Shown one piece after another: positions 38,139-48,123 of a stretch of 64,000 bases of DNA; position 1 is the stretch's first letter, and each line of letters opens with the position of its first letter. Made by a program: the position numbers and the translations under genes. Source of the stretch: Vibrio celticus (GTDB lineage: Bacteria; Pseudomonadota; Gammaproteobacteria; Enterobacterales; Vibrionaceae). The notes under the pieces were generated by a model. The model saw only the letters and a list, made by a program, of their open reading frames with translations, was not told the origin of the DNA and searched no databases. Where the stretch lies: NCBI RefSeq assembly GCF_024347335.1, contig NZ_AP025464.1:868001-932000 (forward strand), written 5' to 3'.

Positions 38139-39646
38139 ATGAACAAAATCAAAGAGGTATTACGCCTTAAATACGACTGCGGTCTCTCAAATCGTGGTAT
38201 CGCTTCTTGCCTTAAACTCGGCCCGTCCACCGTATCAGAACTCCTTACTCGCTTTAAACAAAGCCAACTTGGTTGGCCTCTACCCGACAGTTGCAGCGAT
38301 GCAGATCTCACACAGGCGCTGTATCACGGCAAGAAAGTCAGTCGAGATAAAGTTATGCCAGACTTCACTCAATACGCAGTCGAACTCAGGCGTAAAGGTA
38401 TGACAAAGATGCTGCTCTGGCAGGAGTATCATGAGCAATATCAAGAGCAAGCTTACGCTTACACTCAGTTCTGCGAGCACTTCACTCGTTGGTTCAAAAC
38501 CCAAAAACGCAGCATGCGCCAGCTTCATGTTGCAGGTGATAAACTGTTTATCGATTACTGTGGGCCTCGGCTTCAGGTGGTCAACCCTGACACAGGCGAA
38601 GTGCGCGAAGCGGAGGTGTTCGTCGCGACTTTAGGCGCGTCCAATTACTTATGTTGAAGCCTTCCCCAGCCAAGGGAAGCCCTACTGGTTAGAGGCGCAT
38701 GCGAATGCGTTCGAACACTTCGGTGGCGTACCACAACTCTTAGTTCCCGATAACCTACGCAGCGCAGTCACCAAAGCCAATCGTTATGAGCCGAGACTGA
38801 ACGACAGCTATCAAAAGCTGGCTAATCACTATCAAACAGCCGTGATGCCTGCTCGCCCCTACAAACCGAAAGACAAAGCCAAGGCAGAGAATGCCGTGCT
38901 CCTAGTAGAACGCTGGATCATGATGCGGTTGCGACACCAAGCCTTCCACACTTTTAAAGAGTTGAATCTCGCCATCCGTGAACTCATGAATGAGTTAAAT
39001 CAGCGTGAGATGAAACAGTATGGCGCCAGCCGCCAAGCGCTGTTCGATAAACTCGACAAACCTGCATTAAAGCCACTGCCTAGGCAGCGTTACCTGTATA
39101 CCGAAACTAAACGAGCCAAAGTTGGCCCTGACTATCACATCGAATATCGCCGTCATTACTACTCGGTTCCCCATCAACTTGTTGGTCACCATGTCGAGTT
39201 GGAAGCCTCTAATCGCCTGGTGCAGATCTACCATCAAGGTAACTTGGTGGCCCAGCATCCACGTAGCCAAAGAGAGCGAGGAAACAGCACAACCAGAGCA
39301 CATGCCAAGCAACCATCAACATCAGAAGTGGTCGCCAGGGCGCTTGCTTAGCTGGGGAGCCAATATCGGCCCAGCCACACGAGAAGTCGTCAATAAGATG
39401 CTGAACTCCAAGCCTCATCCAGAGCAGTCTTATCGTTCCTGCCTTGGCTTGCTCAGCCTCAGTAAAACCTATGGCGAATCGCGCCTAGAGCAAGCCTGTA
39501 AAGATGCGCTGATGCTGACAAAATCCAATTACACCTTCATCAGCAATTTGTTGAAAAACAATCGTGAAGGACAACTGAGTAAAGACAACACGAGTACGCC
39601 AAATCTTGTTCATAGCAATGTTCGTGGCCCGAACAGTTATCACTAG
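38139..39646 (+). pseudogene. istA: IS21 transposase IstA, frameshifted twice
   Basis: The frame begins MNKIKEVLRLKYDCGLSNRG with an HTH and the integrase start (LFIDYCGPRLQVV). Near 38650 two bases are missing (NYLC and stop instead of NYTYVEAFPS). Near 39290 a further shift moves the frame from GNSTTRA to EHMPSNHQHQKWSP. The last part (LLSWGANIGPATREVVNKML) is intact. The copy cannot make a full IstA. Confidence 0.87.
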
Positions 39647-39656
39647 GAGAAAGGAT

Positions 39657-40398
39657 ATGAATGCACTGAACGACCAACTCAAAACCCTACGCTTGAGCCA
39701 TGCAGCGAAAGCATTAGAGCAGCAGCAAGAGCAACTGACCACCTACGCAGAACTGGACTTCGAGGAAAGGCTAAGCCTACTTCTGGAAAGCGAGATCTTG
39801 AATCGCAATCAGAGCAAAATCCAACGCTTAAAACGACAAGCCAAGCTGAGAGTAGATGCGCAGCCGAGCCAACTTATCTATAAGGAGGGACGAAACCTCA
39901 ATCGTAAACAGATGAGCGAACTTCTGACGGGCAGTTATCTATACAAACACCAGAACATCTTGGTTACAGGCCCAACAGGCGCAGGCAAAACGTATCTTGC
40001 CTGCGCACTGGCAACTCAGCGCCTGTGACCAACAACAAACGGTTAAGTACTACCGATTAACTCGCTTGCTTGACGACCTGACCGCTGGTCGTCTGGATGG
40101 TAGCTATCAAAAGCAACTCCAATCGCTGGCTAAGAAAGCCTTACTGATCCTCGACGACTGGGGGATGGAAAAACTCACTCAAGAGCATGCGGGTCACTTA
40201 TTAGAAGTGCTGGAAGAGCGTTATCAAAACAGCAGCACAATCGTCATCAGCCAGTTACCTGTAAGGGAGTGGTACAACATGATCGGCAACGCCACCGTCG
40301 CGGACGCGCTAATGGATCGGCTAGTACACAATAGTCATAGAATAGAACTGGGAGGTGAGTCAATGAGAAAACTGGCGCAATCCGATCACTTAGAGTAA
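39657..40398 (+). pseudogene. istB: IS21 helper ATPase IstB, frameshifted
   Basis: It starts at ATG after an AGAAAGGAT site and shows Walker A GPTGAGKT. A shift after ACALATQ near 40020 breaks the frame, and the second part continues (YYRLTRLLDDLTAGRLDGSY, Walker B LLILDDWG) to the end. IstB is the AAA+ partner that guides IstA. Confidence 0.87.
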
Positions 40399-41606
40399 AA
40401 ATAAGAAGAGGGAAAAACGGTAGGATCAGGTGATCGGAATAAACCGAAACGAGCGATCGCAATCACCGAAATACGCATCGATACATCGCTGTTTCTGAGA
40501 GTGAACGTTTGTAGTATCCATACCGCTCTTTCCAATACTTATTTGAGCCGTATAATTTCTGGCAATCCACGGCGAGATTTCGAGGGTGACCTCGCTCCCA
40601 GAAGGCTGCCCCTTCTCTTGGGGGAATAAGCGCAATAGCTCCCTTAATCTTAATAGCAGCGTGACACGCTCTCGTGTCGTAAGCGCCATCACCAGACACC
40701 TCAAGGATACTTCGGCGTGTTTGTTTCAGTAAGTTAGGGAGTACTTCTCCATCTGTAACCGTCGATAAACTTAGCTCAGCGGCAATGATCTCATGAGTGT
40801 TGGTATCGACGGCAATATGAAGCTTTCGCCAGACTCTACGCTTGCCATCCGTCCCATGTTTTTTGACTTTCCATTCACCTTCGCCATAAACCTTAAGGCC
40901 AGTAGCATCAATAGCTAGGTGCTGTATCGCTCCTCTCGTTTTAGCCTTAAATGAAACCTCAACTTGCTTGGCTCTACGACTGATGCAGGTGTAATGCGGA
41001 CAACTTAACGGTACATGGGCTAACCTAAATATCGAGTCGATAAATCCTTGCAGCGCTCTCAATGGCATAGAAAAAACTCGTTTCACCATGAGTGCTGTCG
41101 TGATAGCTAAATCACTGAACCGACGCGGCCTCCCGCGCTTATTCTGTTTACTTTGCGCCCACCCGCTTATTGCTTCTTCATCAATCCAAAAGGTCAGAGA
41201 GCCACGGTTAATGAGTGATTGGTTGTATTGCTTCCAGTTGGTTGTTTTGTAACGAGGCTTAAGCATAGGGCTACGAGAGAGGGTGGAGGTAGCTGATCAG
41301 ATCGTAGGTTCTTGATTTAGTTCCATTGAATTACGCAACAAAGCCACTGAAAAGCCTATGCCGTTATCAAATCGATGCCCGACAGTAATTCGATCACGAT
41401 GTTTGTCACCATCACGATCCGGCATGTACTCATGGCGTAAATTAATAGACGCTGCCGAAGCTGCCGTTGATGTCATTACAATAAACAAAGATGAAACAAA
41501 TAGCTTTTTATTAATTTAAAACACCGCTTTATTTTTAATTAACACAAGGGTAAATATAATGATAATCGCTAATAATTAAAGAGGAACATAAGCAAATTGT
41601 GATAAA

Positions 41607-41621
41607 TGAAACGTCATTTCA
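41607..41621. promoter_or_regulatory. KdgR-like operator of the KdgM-type porin
   Basis: TGAAACGTCATTTCA has perfect half sites and lies about 90 bases upstream of the porin frame. The TGTGAT a few bases before it may be half of a CRP site. Confidence 0.75.
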
Positions 41622-41739
41622 CTATTAAAAATTAAAGATGTGAACTTTGATTCCAGCGTTCGTTTTTTTGTTTGTAAAAGTATTTATAAATCAATACTAG
41701 AATAAAAAATACACTTTGTTTAACACTTGGTATAGATGT

Positions 41740-41764
41740 AAAAAAGCCCATTCAATGAATGGGC
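41740..41764 (-). terminator. Terminator of the lyase gene
   Basis: On the minus strand GCCCATTC and GAATGGGC form the stem, followed by TTTTTT. It lies 30 bases beyond the lyase stop codon. Confidence 0.85.
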
Positions 41765-41794
41765 AAACCTACACAACAAATTAGTCGCTATAGG

Positions 41795-43795
41795 CTACTC
41801 AAAAGTGACCTCTCCGGTATCGAAACGAACCGTCATGACCTGACGTATTCCTTTTTGATCCATTGCGATTGTGAGCCTATTACCCATCCACTCAACACTA
41901 GCGATCGATCTATCACCCTCTAAATCATGCAATACCATACTTTTCAGTTTTGCTTGCTTGCTACGAAGTAGGACATAACTTAAATCTGACGTAGCGGGAT
42001 TATCAGGGGCCTTACCCGTCAAAATAGAGTCAGCTCCCTCAGAGAAAATAGTTTGGGAATAGGCAGTGTCCAATGCGACATCGTAGTCAAACTTAATGAG
42101 GCTAGGCAATTCGGTAATTGCTTTGCAATCCTTCATTCGAACCAAAGGGCCTTCAAGAGGGTTATCGACGGTTTCCAACTCTACAGAAGAATCTATCATT
42201 TCTCCTCGAGTATGCAGGGTGAGGTCAAGTTGTTGCTCATGAGGGTTACTCACTTGGTTGATCTCAATAGCCGCATCTCCAAGCCACAAAATCGATCGTC
42301 TAAACTCTATATCTTTGTAGCTTTCTTCATCCCAGTGCACCAATGTGTGGCTATCAACTGTGGCTGCTGGCAAGCCCCAATCCACAAGCGCATCCACAAA
42401 CGTAAATTCATAACGTTCAATGTAATGCTTCAATTGTGGTACTGTAGGTGTTTGGTTACTTTGATTGACCACCAACGTATTATGGCTTGAGGTATTTTTG
42501 TAATAACCGTAATGAAGCTCAGCACCATACCCCGTAGTACCTAAATCTGGCAGAATCTCTTTACCGTCTTTTATCAGTATTAAGCCTAAGCGATCATAAT
42601 GATCATGCTCACCACCATAAGGCGCGTGCTTGTAAAGCATGGAATGATTACGCTCTTGATTAACACAAATCGTAATGCCTGAGTCAGGGGCGTGAATTGC
42701 ATCTCCAGTAATTGTAGGTAATTTTGGTAGTTCATCAACGCCATATAGTAATGCATCTATATTGTCTCGAGACATGCTTTGATAAATCGTATTTAACGCG
42801 GCCCCAAATATCGGGGTTTGGAACTCCGCGTAGGCAAACTCAAATAGATGAACATGGTTAAGCTTCTCTTGACCTGCAATGCAGTCATTAAGCTTCGGGA
42901 AATCACCTGTATTTAGCACTAGCTTTAATGGAAACTGAAGCATAGTGTGGTAATTCGGGTTACTTCTTACTGAGTAGTCAGTATTTCGAGCCAATTTTTC
43001 AAAGGCCAATAACGCTTGCAGAGCATAATAGTGGTAGTGAACCGAACCTTCGAACCATAAACCCTCTGCACTCATGCCATGCTCTAGCTGGTAGTGGATG
43101 CCATATTTACTATGAAGCGCAAAATCAAGATATTTCTCTTCATTTAATAAAAGACCAATTACACCGATCGTCGCATTAATCTTCATTTCATGATTATGCA
43201 GCTGATCAGTTCGATGCTGCATTAAAAACTCAGCCCCTTCTCTTAATAACCGCTCTTCAATGTATTGGCGCTCTTCACCACTCAACGCTTCACAGACAAA
43301 GTCATATCCTAGAGCGAAATCCAAGTTACAATTTGCTTCACACAGGGTTTGTGCATTCGCTTTACCTGGTCCATTGTAGGGAATACCACCATGTTCTTCA
43401 TAGTCAGGGTAGTATTTTGCGTATTGAAGTAAAATCGCTTTTACTTTATCAAAATAATGCTGCTCTCCCGTTATTTGCCACAATAATCCGAGCTCGCGAC
43501 ACGCTTTTGCATTTAACCCGTTTAACCAACGCCACCATGCGCCATCATACGGTTCACCTGTAAATACTTTGCCATCAACTGGGCAGCAATGCTCTTCTGA
43601 GTTGTGGCGATTCCACGTCAAACGTACACCATGCTCAGGACAAAAATAATAGAGATTCCATGTCGCTCTATTATCTTCAGGAACCAAGATTTCATTTTCA
43701 AGAACAACTTGGTTATCTTGCTTAATTTGCTTAATCGTAGATGGTGTCGCTTTTCTACGAATACGCTCTAATTGCGGTTGGGAAAATTGAATCAT
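41795..43795 (-). CDS. Heparinase II/III-family oligouronide lyase
   Basis: The start is placed at MIQFSQPQLERIRRK, which follows a GAGGT site; the upstream ATG lacks one. The 666-residue protein has no signal peptide. It has an N-terminal region with paired Cys (CPEHG, HCCPVDG) of the sort that holds zinc, an alpha/alpha barrel with the catalytic-type block DQLHNHEMKINATIGVIGLL, and a C-terminal beta domain with YGGEHDHYDRLGLIL. It resembles PL15/PL17-type exolyases that release unsaturated monouronates from imported oligosaccharides. Whether the substrate is alginate, pectin or a glycosaminoglycan is not decided by sequence. It starts seven bases after the second uxaC gene. Confidence 0.8.
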   Translation of the reverse strand: MIQFSQPQLERIRRKATPSTIKQIKQDNQVVLENEILVPEDNRATWNLYYFCPEHGVRLTWNRHNSEEHCCPVDGKVFTGEPYDGAWWRWLNGLNAKACRELGLLWQITGEQHYFDKVKAILLQYAKYYPDYEEHGGIPYNGPGKANAQTLCEANCNLDFALGYDFVCEALSGEERQYIEERLLREGAEFLMQHRTDQLHNHEMKINATIGVIGLLLNEEKYLDFALHSKYGIHYQLEHGMSAEGLWFEGSVHYHYYALQALLAFEKLARNTDYSVRSNPNYHTMLQFPLKLVLNTGDFPKLNDCIAGQEKLNHVHLFEFAYAEFQTPIFGAALNTIYQSMSRDNIDALLYGVDELPKLPTITGDAIHAPDSGITICVNQERNHSMLYKHAPYGGEHDHYDRLGLILIKDGKEILPDLGTTGYGAELHYGYYKNTSSHNTLVVNQSNQTPTVPQLKHYIERYEFTFVDALVDWGLPAATVDSHTLVHWDEESYKDIEFRRSILWLGDAAIEINQVSNPHEQQLDLTLHTRGEMIDSSVELETVDNPLEGPLVRMKDCKAITELPSLIKFDYDVALDTAYSQTIFSEGADSILTGKAPDNPATSDLSYVLLRSKQAKLKSMVLHDLEGDRSIASVEWMGNRLTIAMDQKGIRQVMTVRFDTGEVTFE

Positions 43796-43802
43796 GGTTA
43801 CC

Positions 43803-45209
43803 TCAATGAAAGTCAAAATACTGTTGTGCATTATTAAAACAGATGTTTTTTATAGTCTCAGAAAGCAATGCTTCATTATTGGGCACATCACCAGAGAGTG
43901 CCCAATCTGCGAGCATGTCACATAACACGCGGCGAAAATAATCATGGCGAGACATTGATAAAATATTACGAGAGTCAGTTAACATACCAATGAAACACCC
44001 TAAAGCACCTAAATTCGCTAACGCTGTCATTTGAGCGATCATTCCATGCTTATGATCGTTGAACCACCAACCAGCACCCAGTTGTATTTTACTCGCACTG
44101 CCAGATTCTTGAAAAGCGCCTATCAATGAAGCTAATGGCCATGTATCTTTCGGATTCAAACTATAAAGAATGGTGTTTGGTAGCTTATTAGCTAGGTCTA
44201 ACTGACTAAGAAGTTTTGATAACGGTCTAATAAGCGGTGCGTCGTCCATAACGCTAAAGCCTGTCGCTGGTCCTAGCGTTTCAAAGCGTCTCTCATTAAC
44301 ATTCATTAATACTCCATGATGAATCTGCATAGACCAACCGAATTCGCAGAAGCATTGCCCTAAAAAGACTAAGAGATGGCTTCTTATCGCTAGGCACTCT
44401 TCTTCCAATAACGGGATCCCCGAACGCATTAATTCAAAAGAAGCGGCAACGCTTTCCTCTGATGAAACGGTGAATTGAAAGTCATTTAAGCCAACGTCAG
44501 AGATCTTACAACCTACTGAGTCAAAAAAAGCTATTCGTTCTCTGATGGCAGATTTGAGTGAGGCTAGATTTTTGATTTCATAATCAACACATTCCGAAAG
44601 CCTATCGAGGTAATGCCCATAGTTCTCTAGATTAGATAGGTTGATCAAACCATCGAAGCGAAAGGTTGGTAGAACATTAGCAGAACATGGTTCGTTCGCG
44701 AGCTTTTGATGAAACTCTAAACTACTTGTTGGATCATCGGTCGTGCAGACCGTATGGACCTTATTCATCTTCAAAACATTTTGTGGGGTTAACGCCTGAG
44801 TAGCGATCACTTCGTTACATTGATTCCACAAGAATTCTTGGTTTTCTGGGCAAATCAATACATCAATATTGAAGTATTTTTTTAACTCTAAGTGGCACCA
44901 TTGATATAAAGGGCTGCCAATGAGCTTAGGCATGGCTTCACACCACTTTACGAACTTATCTTGATCGTTGGCACTACCGGTAATGTAATGTTCATCAATT
45001 CCCACGCTGCGCATCGCTCGCCAAATATAGTGATCGGATGCTAGCCAAACCTGAGTGATATTTTCGTGGGACTTATTGAGATAAATGTCTTCAGCTTCAA
45101 GATGACTATGGTAATCAATGATAGGCATAGTAGAGGCATGCTGATGATATAACTGCTCAGCCAAAGGCGTTTTTAGAAGGAAGTCTTCGGATACATAACA
45201 ATGTGCCAT
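43803..45209 (-). CDS. uxaC: Glucuronate (uronate) isomerase, second copy
   Basis: The chosen start MAHCYVSEDFLLKT lines up with known UxaC starts; a frame 11 codons longer exists. The 468-residue protein has the UxaC amidohydrolase-fold motifs PIIDYHSHLEAEDIY, CTTDDPTSSLE, LNPKDTWPLASLIGAFQ and GAGWWFNDHKHGM. UxaC converts D-glucuronate to fructuronate and D-galacturonate to tagaturonate. It heads an operon with the lyase and is preceded by two KdgR-like boxes. It differs widely from the first copy, so the two may prefer different uronates. Confidence 0.88.
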   Translation of the reverse strand: MAHCYVSEDFLLKTPLAEQLYHQHASTMPIIDYHSHLEAEDIYLNKSHENITQVWLASDHYIWRAMRSVGIDEHYITGSANDQDKFVKWCEAMPKLIGSPLYQWCHLELKKYFNIDVLICPENQEFLWNQCNEVIATQALTPQNVLKMNKVHTVCTTDDPTSSLEFHQKLANEPCSANVLPTFRFDGLINLSNLENYGHYLDRLSECVDYEIKNLASLKSAIRERIAFFDSVGCKISDVGLNDFQFTVSSEESVAASFELMRSGIPLLEEECLAIRSHLLVFLGQCFCEFGWSMQIHHGVLMNVNERRFETLGPATGFSVMDDAPLIRPLSKLLSQLDLANKLPNTILYSLNPKDTWPLASLIGAFQESGSASKIQLGAGWWFNDHKHGMIAQMTALANLGALGCFIGMLTDSRNILSMSRHDYFRRVLCDMLADWALSGDVPNNEALLSETIKNICFNNAQQYFDFH

Positions 45210-45286
45210 TGAGGTGTTCTCATTCTCTTGTATACAACTCATGCGATCTTGTACGTACTAACTCCCAACAAGATTGCGTGAAATAA

Positions 45287-45301
45287 TAAAACTACGGTTC
45301 A
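45287..45301. promoter_or_regulatory. KdgR-like operator, uxaC-lyase operon, proximal
   Basis: TAAAACTACGGTTCA is the palindrome with one mismatch in each half site, 78 bases before the uxaC start. Confidence 0.5.
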
Positions 45302-45378
45302 TTTATAACGATACTGGATTTTAATTGTATAGCTTTTACAGTTAGGAATACAGGGTAAAAGATTGAAAATGTGATATT

Positions 45379-45393
45379 TGAAACGATGTTTTA
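45379..45393. promoter_or_regulatory. KdgR-like operator, uxaC-lyase operon, distal
   Basis: TGAAACGATGTTTTA has a perfect left half and one mismatch in the right half. It is 92 bases from the proximal box. Confidence 0.6.
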
Positions 45394-45570
45394 TTTTTGT
45401 GAATTTACAGTTACTTTCAAGTCCTTTGATGAATAAAGCCGATACCGAAGATCAGATATCGACTTTTGCTACAAGTCATCATTAGCATAGAGCATTACTA
45501 GACTGTATCGAGGTCCGTGCACAATTTAGCCAGTAACTAACCTCTAGAACTAAATGAAAGACAATCCACT

Positions 45571-46977
45571 CTAAAGCTTAAAGTACTGCTTAGCATTTGC
45601 ATAACAAATACCTTCTACTGTTTGTTTTAGCAAAGCTTCGTCATTAGGCAGTTCACCATCTTCAACCCACTGACCAATCAAATTACACAATATACGGCGA
45701 AAATATTCATGCCTCGGCATTGATAGCAAACTACGAGAATCAGTTAACATGCCAACGAAGCGACCAAGCATACCAATGCTACCAAGAGTTTTAAGCTGCT
45801 CTTCCATTCCCTGTTTTTGATCGTTGAACCACCACGCTGAGCCAAATTGTATCTTGCCAGGGCCAAAATCACTGTCTTGATATGCGCCAATCAGTGTCGC
45901 TATTACGGCATTATCACGAGGATTTAGAGCATAAATGATCGTTTTGCTTAACTTACGTTGGTAATCTAAGTCACTCAACAATTTACTGAGATTCTGTGCA
46001 AAGGTTGTATCATCAATCGAGCTAAAACCAGTCGCAGGTCCTAATTCTTCAAATCGTCGCTGGTTAGGGTCTTGAAGTACCCCGATATGCAGTTGCATCG
46101 TCCAGCCAAGTTCGTGATTCTTTTTCCCTATGAAGTTGAAAATTTGTGTTTTGAAGACATCAACTTCACGTTGGCTAATCGATTGCCCTTCGAGAGCCTT
46201 CTTGAACACTGCATCCGCATCGTCTTTACTCGATTTAACATAGGGTACAGTTTTGATCCCCATATCAGACAATCGACAACCCATCTCATGAAAATAGGTA
46301 AATCGCTGATCCAACGCTAAAAACAGTTCATCAAGCGTTTCAATATTTGATTGTGTTTTCTGTGCTAATCGCGATACCCAGTTAAGAAACTTTTCTGAAT
46401 TCTCAATATAAAAGAGGTCATCTGATCGAAAAGTGGGTAGCACTTTAATCTCGAATCCTTCATCTGCTAAGGCCTTGTGATATTCAAGGTCGCTAAGAGG
46501 GTCATCTGTCGTACACAGTGATTCGACATTCCTCATTCGTAACAGGTTACGAGCACTGTGGCTTGGTTGAGATAATTGCAAGTTACAACTTTCCCAGATT
46601 TGCGCGCCATTCTCTTCATTTATAATTAAATCAACATCGAAATAACGCTTCAACTCCAAGTGATTCCAGTGATACAGCGGATTACCAATAAGGTAAGGAA
46701 CGCTTTGGCACCACTTATCAAATTTGTCACGCGCTTCGGCCTCACCTGTTATGTAATGCTCAGTGATACCATTAGCTCTCATCGCTCTCCATTTATAATG
46801 GTCATGGCCTAGCCATGCTTCAGAAATAGACGAAAATTGGATGTCTTCATAAATCTCTTTTGCACTAAGGTGATTATGATAATCAATGATTGGTAACTGT
46901 TTTGCGTAACTGTGGAAAAGATGCTGGGATGTTTCGTTATTAAGTAAAAAATTTTCGCCGATAAAAGGACTATTCAT
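45571..46977 (-). CDS. uxaC: Glucuronate (uronate) isomerase, first copy
   Basis: The start MNSPFIGENFLLNN has a GGA upstream. The 468-residue protein carries PIIDYHNHLSAKEIYED, GHDHYKWRAMRANG, CTTDDPLSDLE, NPRDNAVIATLIGAYQ and GSAWWFNDQKQGM, close to classical UxaC. It converts D-glucuronate or D-galacturonate to the keto-uronate. It follows the TRAP binding-protein gene on the same strand after a hairpin, so uptake and first catabolic step are probably co-transcribed. Confidence 0.92.
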   Translation of the reverse strand: MNSPFIGENFLLNNETSQHLFHSYAKQLPIIDYHNHLSAKEIYEDIQFSSISEAWLGHDHYKWRAMRANGITEHYITGEAEARDKFDKWCQSVPYLIGNPLYHWNHLELKRYFDVDLIINEENGAQIWESCNLQLSQPSHSARNLLRMRNVESLCTTDDPLSDLEYHKALADEGFEIKVLPTFRSDDLFYIENSEKFLNWVSRLAQKTQSNIETLDELFLALDQRFTYFHEMGCRLSDMGIKTVPYVKSSKDDADAVFKKALEGQSISQREVDVFKTQIFNFIGKKNHELGWTMQLHIGVLQDPNQRRFEELGPATGFSSIDDTTFAQNLSKLLSDLDYQRKLSKTIIYALNPRDNAVIATLIGAYQDSDFGPGKIQFGSAWWFNDQKQGMEEQLKTLGSIGMLGRFVGMLTDSRSLLSMPRHEYFRRILCNLIGQWVEDGELPNDEALLKQTVEGICYANAKQYFKL

Positions 46978-46999
46978 ACAGAGTTCCATTGAGAAATGT

Positions 47000-47030
47000 T
47001 TGCTACCTACTGGATAGTGGTAAGTAGCAA
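47000..47030 (-). other. Hairpin between dctP and uxaC genes
   Basis: On the minus strand TTGCTACTTAC pairs with GTAGGTAGCAA (one G-U pair) around a nine-base loop, without a T-run. Such hairpins after a binding-protein gene often keep its mRNA more abundant than the downstream genes. Confidence 0.5.
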
Positions 47031-47043
47031 CTACCGTTATATA

Positions 47044-48030
47044 TTATTGCTGAGCAAGCTTAATTTTATTAATGAATTCATAAACACCAGGTTCGCTGTC
47101 TAACAACTCTTTGTACATAGGCTTAACCGCTTCAATCATTTGTGATCTTTGCTCTTCACTAGGCTGAACAATGGTAACCCCCATTGTATCTACCGCTTTT
47201 TGTTGCAATGCCATTTCCATATCCCAGCCCGTTGTGTAGCTATAGTTCATAGCATCAACTGCTGCTTCATTAATGATGGTTTGTTGCTCTTCTGACAAAC
47301 GATCCCATGCTCGAGTGCTAATCGTAATTACGTTCGCCATTTGTACGTGGTTATCTTCATAAAAATACTTAGCAATTTCACCGTGTCGAGCGGTATACAA
47401 CGTTGGTCCAGCTCCTTCTACACCATCAACCATCCCTTGCTGTAAAGATGAAAATACTTCGCCATATGGTGTTGGTGTTGGAATACCACCAATGTTTTCG
47501 ATTAAGCGAATCATCGTATTAGATTGCTGAACTCGAAGCTTCATCCCTTTTAGATCTTCAGGGCGATTGATTGGTTTAGGTGAATAATAACCGCGAGGCG
47601 TCATCATGATGTAACCAAGACCGAAGAAGCCACGATCTTTCGTAGATTCCAATAACTCTTGCCCAATACTGGACGTCAATACCTCATGCATTTTTTCGTT
47701 ACTCTCAAATACAAACGGATAATTGAGCGCTTTGTACATTGGCTCGATATTCTCTAGCATTGCAGTATCAACTTTTGTCATGTCAAGTAGTCCACTACTT
47801 ACCTGCTCTAACATCTCTCTTTGCGTACCAAGCTGAGAATTTGGGAAAATGCGAATTCGTAGATCGCCATTCGACTTTTCCTCTACCGCTTGCTTAAACA
47901 TCTCAAAATACTGACCCGTTGGACCATTAGGGTTGGTATTGTGACCTAGGCGCAGAGTAGTAGCGTTAGCTACGAACGAGCTAATAGCTAAGCTAGCCAC
48001 TATAGCCATATTAAGTTTAGATACTTTCAT
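47044..48030 (-). CDS. TRAP transporter substrate-binding protein (DctP family)
   Basis: The start is at MKVSKLNMAIVASLAI, which has AGGA seven bases upstream and begins a signal peptide ending near FVANA; an ATG 12 codons earlier is not supported. The 328-residue protein has the DctP signatures NSQLGTQREMLEQVSSG, LRVQQSNTMIRLIENIGG and TPYGEVFSSLQQGMVDG, with the Arg that binds the carboxylate. Its neighbours suggest a uronate ligand. It is divergent from its membrane partners dctQ and dctM. Confidence 0.9.
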   Translation of the reverse strand: MKVSKLNMAIVASLAISSFVANATTLRLGHNTNPNGPTGQYFEMFKQAVEEKSNGDLRIRIFPNSQLGTQREMLEQVSSGLLDMTKVDTAMLENIEPMYKALNYPFVFESNEKMHEVLTSSIGQELLESTKDRGFFGLGYIMMTPRGYYSPKPINRPEDLKGMKLRVQQSNTMIRLIENIGGIPTPTPYGEVFSSLQQGMVDGVEGAGPTLYTARHGEIAKYFYEDNHVQMANVITISTRAWDRLSEEQQTIINEAAVDAMNYSYTTGWDMEMALQQKAVDTMGVTIVQPSEEQRSQMIEAVKPMYKELLDSEPGVYEFINKIKLAQQ

Positions 48031-48123
48031 TTCGATTCCTTTAAAATATGTATTAATTAACCGCATTTACACTAAATACAAAAGTGTCAAATCACAAAGA
48101 TCCACCTCACATTTTCATTTTTT

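Larger units (their letters stand above)
37890..40477 (+). mobile_element. IS21-family element, 2588 bp, inside the IS903-like copy 1
   Basis: The ends TGCATATTTCGG and CCGAAATACGCA are inverted, and the flanks share the 5-base duplication TCGAT (37885-37889 and 40478-40482). The left end holds four direct repeats of the form ATTTCGG-spacer-CCGATCA at an exact 23-base period (ending at 37914, 37937, 37960 and 37983). The right end has two more at the same period. Such multiple terminal repeats are the transposase-binding sites of IS21 elements. Confidence 0.9.
37753..41266 (-). pseudogene. IS903-like transposase, interrupted by IS21
   Basis: The N-terminal and catalytic part (MLKPRYKTTNWKQYNQSLI, LAIDATGLKVYGEGEW, VSGDGAYDTRACH) runs from 41266 to 40483. 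The C-terminal tail (VKQLLGGKLSLRNYNAQVGE to PETCRVD) lies at 37889-37753. The IS21 entered at the codons for ETAMYR, with duplication TCGAT. Confidence 0.9.
37700..41345 (-). mobile_element. IS5-family (IS903-like) element, copy 1, carrying an IS21 element
   Basis: The ends GGCTTTGTTGCGTAATT and AATTACGCAACAAAGCC are inverted repeats. The flanks share the 9-base target duplication ACTGAAAAG (37691-37699 and 41346-41354), typical of the IS903 group. Without the internal IS21 and its duplication the element is 1053 bp, the same as copy 2. Confidence 0.93.
37165..41515 (-). pseudogene. KdgM-family oligouronate porin, interrupted by nested IS elements
   Basis: The N-terminal part (signal peptide NKKLFVSSLFIVMTSTAASA, then INLRHEYMPDRDGDKHRDR) lies at 41515-41346. 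The remainder (FSVEAKWKHDDDDFLSS to RYRVGVKYSF) runs from 37699 to 37165. The two join exactly at the 9-base target duplication ACTGAAAAG, giving about 230 residues, normal for KdgM porins that pass acidic oligosaccharides. The frame begins with ATT where homologues would have ATG, directly after a stop codon. The gene is dead through the insertion, and its start codon may also be lost. Confidence 0.88.
45210..45570. other. Promoter region of the uxaC-lyase operon
   Basis: It contains two KdgR-like palindromes and no gene. Confidence 0.5.

Noticed and set aside
40020..40030. Programmed frameshift in IS21 istB
   Set aside because: No slippery heptamer is evident at the break, and istA in the same element carries two other shifts, which points to decay.
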